NCBI RefSeq assembly: GCF_024347335.1
Contig: NZ_AP025463.1
Span: 3,162,001-3,226,000, forward strand
Source of the DNA: Vibrio celticus
GTDB lineage: Bacteria; Pseudomonadota; Gammaproteobacteria; Enterobacterales; Vibrionaceae
DNA length: 64,000 nt
Direction of reading: 5' to 3'
Shown here: one piece after another, positions 62,911 through 64,000 of the stretch
Layout: the number at the start of each line of letters is the position of its first letter
How positions within the stretch are numbered: position 1 is the stretch's first letter
Position numbers and translations under genes: made by a program
The notes under the pieces: model-generated
What the model was told of the DNA's origin: nothing
Database searches by the model: none
What the model saw: only the letters and a program-made list of their open reading frames with translations

Positions 62911-62945
62911 ATAGAAAAAAGGCCAGCAGGTGCTGGCCTTAAAAT
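62911..62945 (-). terminator. Terminator directly after mshA
   Basis: GGCCAGC and GCTGGCC form a 7-bp GC-rich stem (62921-62938) with a 4-nt loop, extended by A/T pairs and followed by six T on the minus strand, 14 bp after the mshA stop. Confidence 0.88.
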
Positions 62946-62958
62946 TAAGTACTTAAGC

Positions 62959-63426
62959 TTATGGAGTAGTACAAACAGCAGTACTCACAACTGCATTCGC
63001 TGTTGCTTCAGCAACAGAGGTCGCCTCTTCGTATACAACACAACTATCAACGTAACCAACAATACCAAACAGCGCGTCGTCATTACTGGATTGACCAAGA
63101 TATTCAAAATCTTCATCTTCGCCAACACCTTGAACAATAGCACCAATTGCAGCTGACGTTCCTGCTGGGTAACCAAAAACTGTAGCTACTGTAGTGTTAT
63201 CGATAATAATAGAAGATGCACCGCTTGTCTCCGTACCATTAATTGCAGATTTACCATAAACAATACCAGCAGCACCTTGCATAGCACCGGCTAGACCTTC
63301 AAGCGTTGCATTTTTTGCATCATCTTGAAGGTTTAAGAAACGTGGTGCCGCAGTTACAGCAAGAATACCTAGAATAACAATTACAACCACTAGTTCGATT
63401 AGGGTGAAACCGCCTTGTCTTTTCAT
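62959..63426 (-). CDS. mshA: MSHA major pilin MshA
   Basis: Type IVa major pilin of the mannose-sensitive haemagglutinin pilus, 155 residues. Leader MKRQGG is cleaved before FTLIELVVVIVILGILAVTAAPRFLNLQ, with Glu at +5. Two C-terminal cysteines 24 residues apart (DSCVVY... and AVCTTP) define the D-loop. The preceding short gap has no room for a strong promoter, but a promoter could lie inside mshB. A strong terminator follows, as expected for a highly expressed pilin. The pilus serves attachment to chitin, algae and host surfaces (known from V. cholerae). Confidence 0.96.
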   Translation of the reverse strand: MKRQGGFTLIELVVVIVILGILAVTAAPRFLNLQDDAKNATLEGLAGAMQGAAGIVYGKSAINGTETSGASSIIIDNTTVATVFGYPAGTSAAIGAIVQGVGEDEDFEYLGQSSNDDALFGIVGYVDSCVVYEEATSVAEATANAVVSTAVCTTP

Positions 63427-63461
63427 AGTTTAGCTCTCTCTATGTTTAATTTTACGCAGAC

Positions 63462-64000
63462 TTACTGCAAAGTTACGGTCACACGACCAGTTTTAATTTC
63501 GTAAACAAATTCATGCTCTGTACTACCTTCCAATTGAACGTAAGTACACGTTGCATCGCCAGAATTCGCTTGCGCTGAATATTTGTAATTTGAGTCACTA
63601 GCAACAACTGAAACCTCACCCACTTTAGGTGGATTTTGCAGCAAGTTTTCCATCAGTTCAGAACATGTTTTATCTGAAATATCTTGTGGCGCTGTGCTCG
63701 AATTGTTGTTCAGAGTCCACGGATAGCCGTCTCTAAAATCAGTATCGACGTTGCTACTGTTCTTAGATCTTGTTAACCAAAAATCAACACCATCATAATT
63801 TACGGTATTGTATGTTTCAACACCTATCTTCTCTGATGGCCTAGCTTCTGCTTCCCACTGTGCTCTCGCCGACAAAACTGCGGTCGCAAAACCACCAGCA
63901 ACGCCTTCAATGCTTGATTTCTTGGCTTCATCTGTCACATCTAAGAAGCGAGGTAGGGCAGCAACCGCCAATAAACCAACGACTACGATCACAATGACTA
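63462..64000 (-). CDS. mshB: MSHA pilin-like protein MshB (5' end cut by window)
   Basis: Minor pilin upstream of mshA. The first visible codons continue a hydrophobic pilin helix (VIVVVGLLAVAALPRFLDVTDEAKK) that is homologous to the MshA helix, so the leader and start lie beyond the window; the GTG at 63992 is inside the helix and is not the start. About 180 residues are visible, with two cysteines. Its stop is 35 bp before mshA. Confidence 0.9.
   Translation of the reverse strand, partial: VIVIVVVGLLAVAALPRFLDVTDEAKKSSIEGVAGGFATAVLSARAQWEAEARPSEKIGVETYNTVNYDGVDFWLTRSKNSSNVDTDFRDGYPWTLNNNSSTAPQDISDKTCSELMENLLQNPPKVGEVSVVASDSNYKYSAQANSGDATCTYVQLEGSTEHEFVYEIKTGRVTVTLQ

Noticed and set aside
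63462..63992. Complete small pilin gene starting at 63992
   Set aside because: The GTG there lies inside the hydrophobic pilin helix and no leader peptide precedes it; the gene is MshB cut by the window edge.

Overview
The window is ordinary chromosomal DNA of a marine gammaproteobacterium, almost certainly a Vibrio. The closest feel is the V. splendidus clade, but that species-level guess comes from memory and was not computed. The evidence is the gene content: a complete mshCDOPQ/mshA pilus block beside mreBCD, a MJ1255/VC2487-type glycosyltransferase beside leuO, and protein sequences that read as Vibrio orthologues of E. coli housekeeping genes. No rRNA, tRNA, prophage, CRISPR array or full insertion sequence was seen.

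Region 1-10.1 kb holds, all on the minus strand, a truncated acyl-CoA synthetase, leuO, a PAP2-phosphatase/glycosyltransferase pair, and an RND efflux operon (TetR regulator, adaptor, permease). The efflux operon is preceded by a 36-bp palindrome and a second copy of its core. Region 10.3-15.5 kb is the leucine operon leuL-leuA-leuB-leuC-leuD with a readable promoter, a 20-codon leader peptide and a leucine attenuator. Region 15.6-18 kb carries a DUF547 protein, a DUF924 protein and djlA. Region 18.1-24.9 kb is the envelope/maintenance cluster lptD-surA-pdxA-rsmA, a terminator, then apaG-apaH. Region 25-32.5 kb carries folA, yjjPB, a MITE-like repeat, obgE, rpmA, rplU, ispB, a small conserved protein, mdh and argR.

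Region 32.5-37.3 kb is a TAXI-type TRAP transporter (binding protein, fused permease) with a universal stress protein, headed by a CRP-like box. Region 37.3-45.4 kb has a 2-hydroxyacid dehydrogenase, rluA, an Nramp-related carrier lacking the usual metal motifs, rapA, and a PIN-PhoH protein with a possible small upstream ORF. Region 45.5-56.3 kb is the conserved mreB-mreC-mreD-maf-rng-yhdP-nitrilase-tldD run, in which maf carries an in-frame triplicated 21-bp unit at its active site. Region 56.5-64 kb is the distal half of the MSHA type IV pilus locus (mshB partial, mshA, mshC, mshD, mshO, mshP, mshQ), with a strong terminator directly after the major pilin gene.

No wholly new multi-gene system was found. 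The best leads are regulatory or structural: the paired efflux operators, the compact leucine attenuator, the Maf active-site repeat, the MITE-like element, the motif-poor Nramp homologue, the smORF/CRP-box region before phoH, and the large divergent MshQ.
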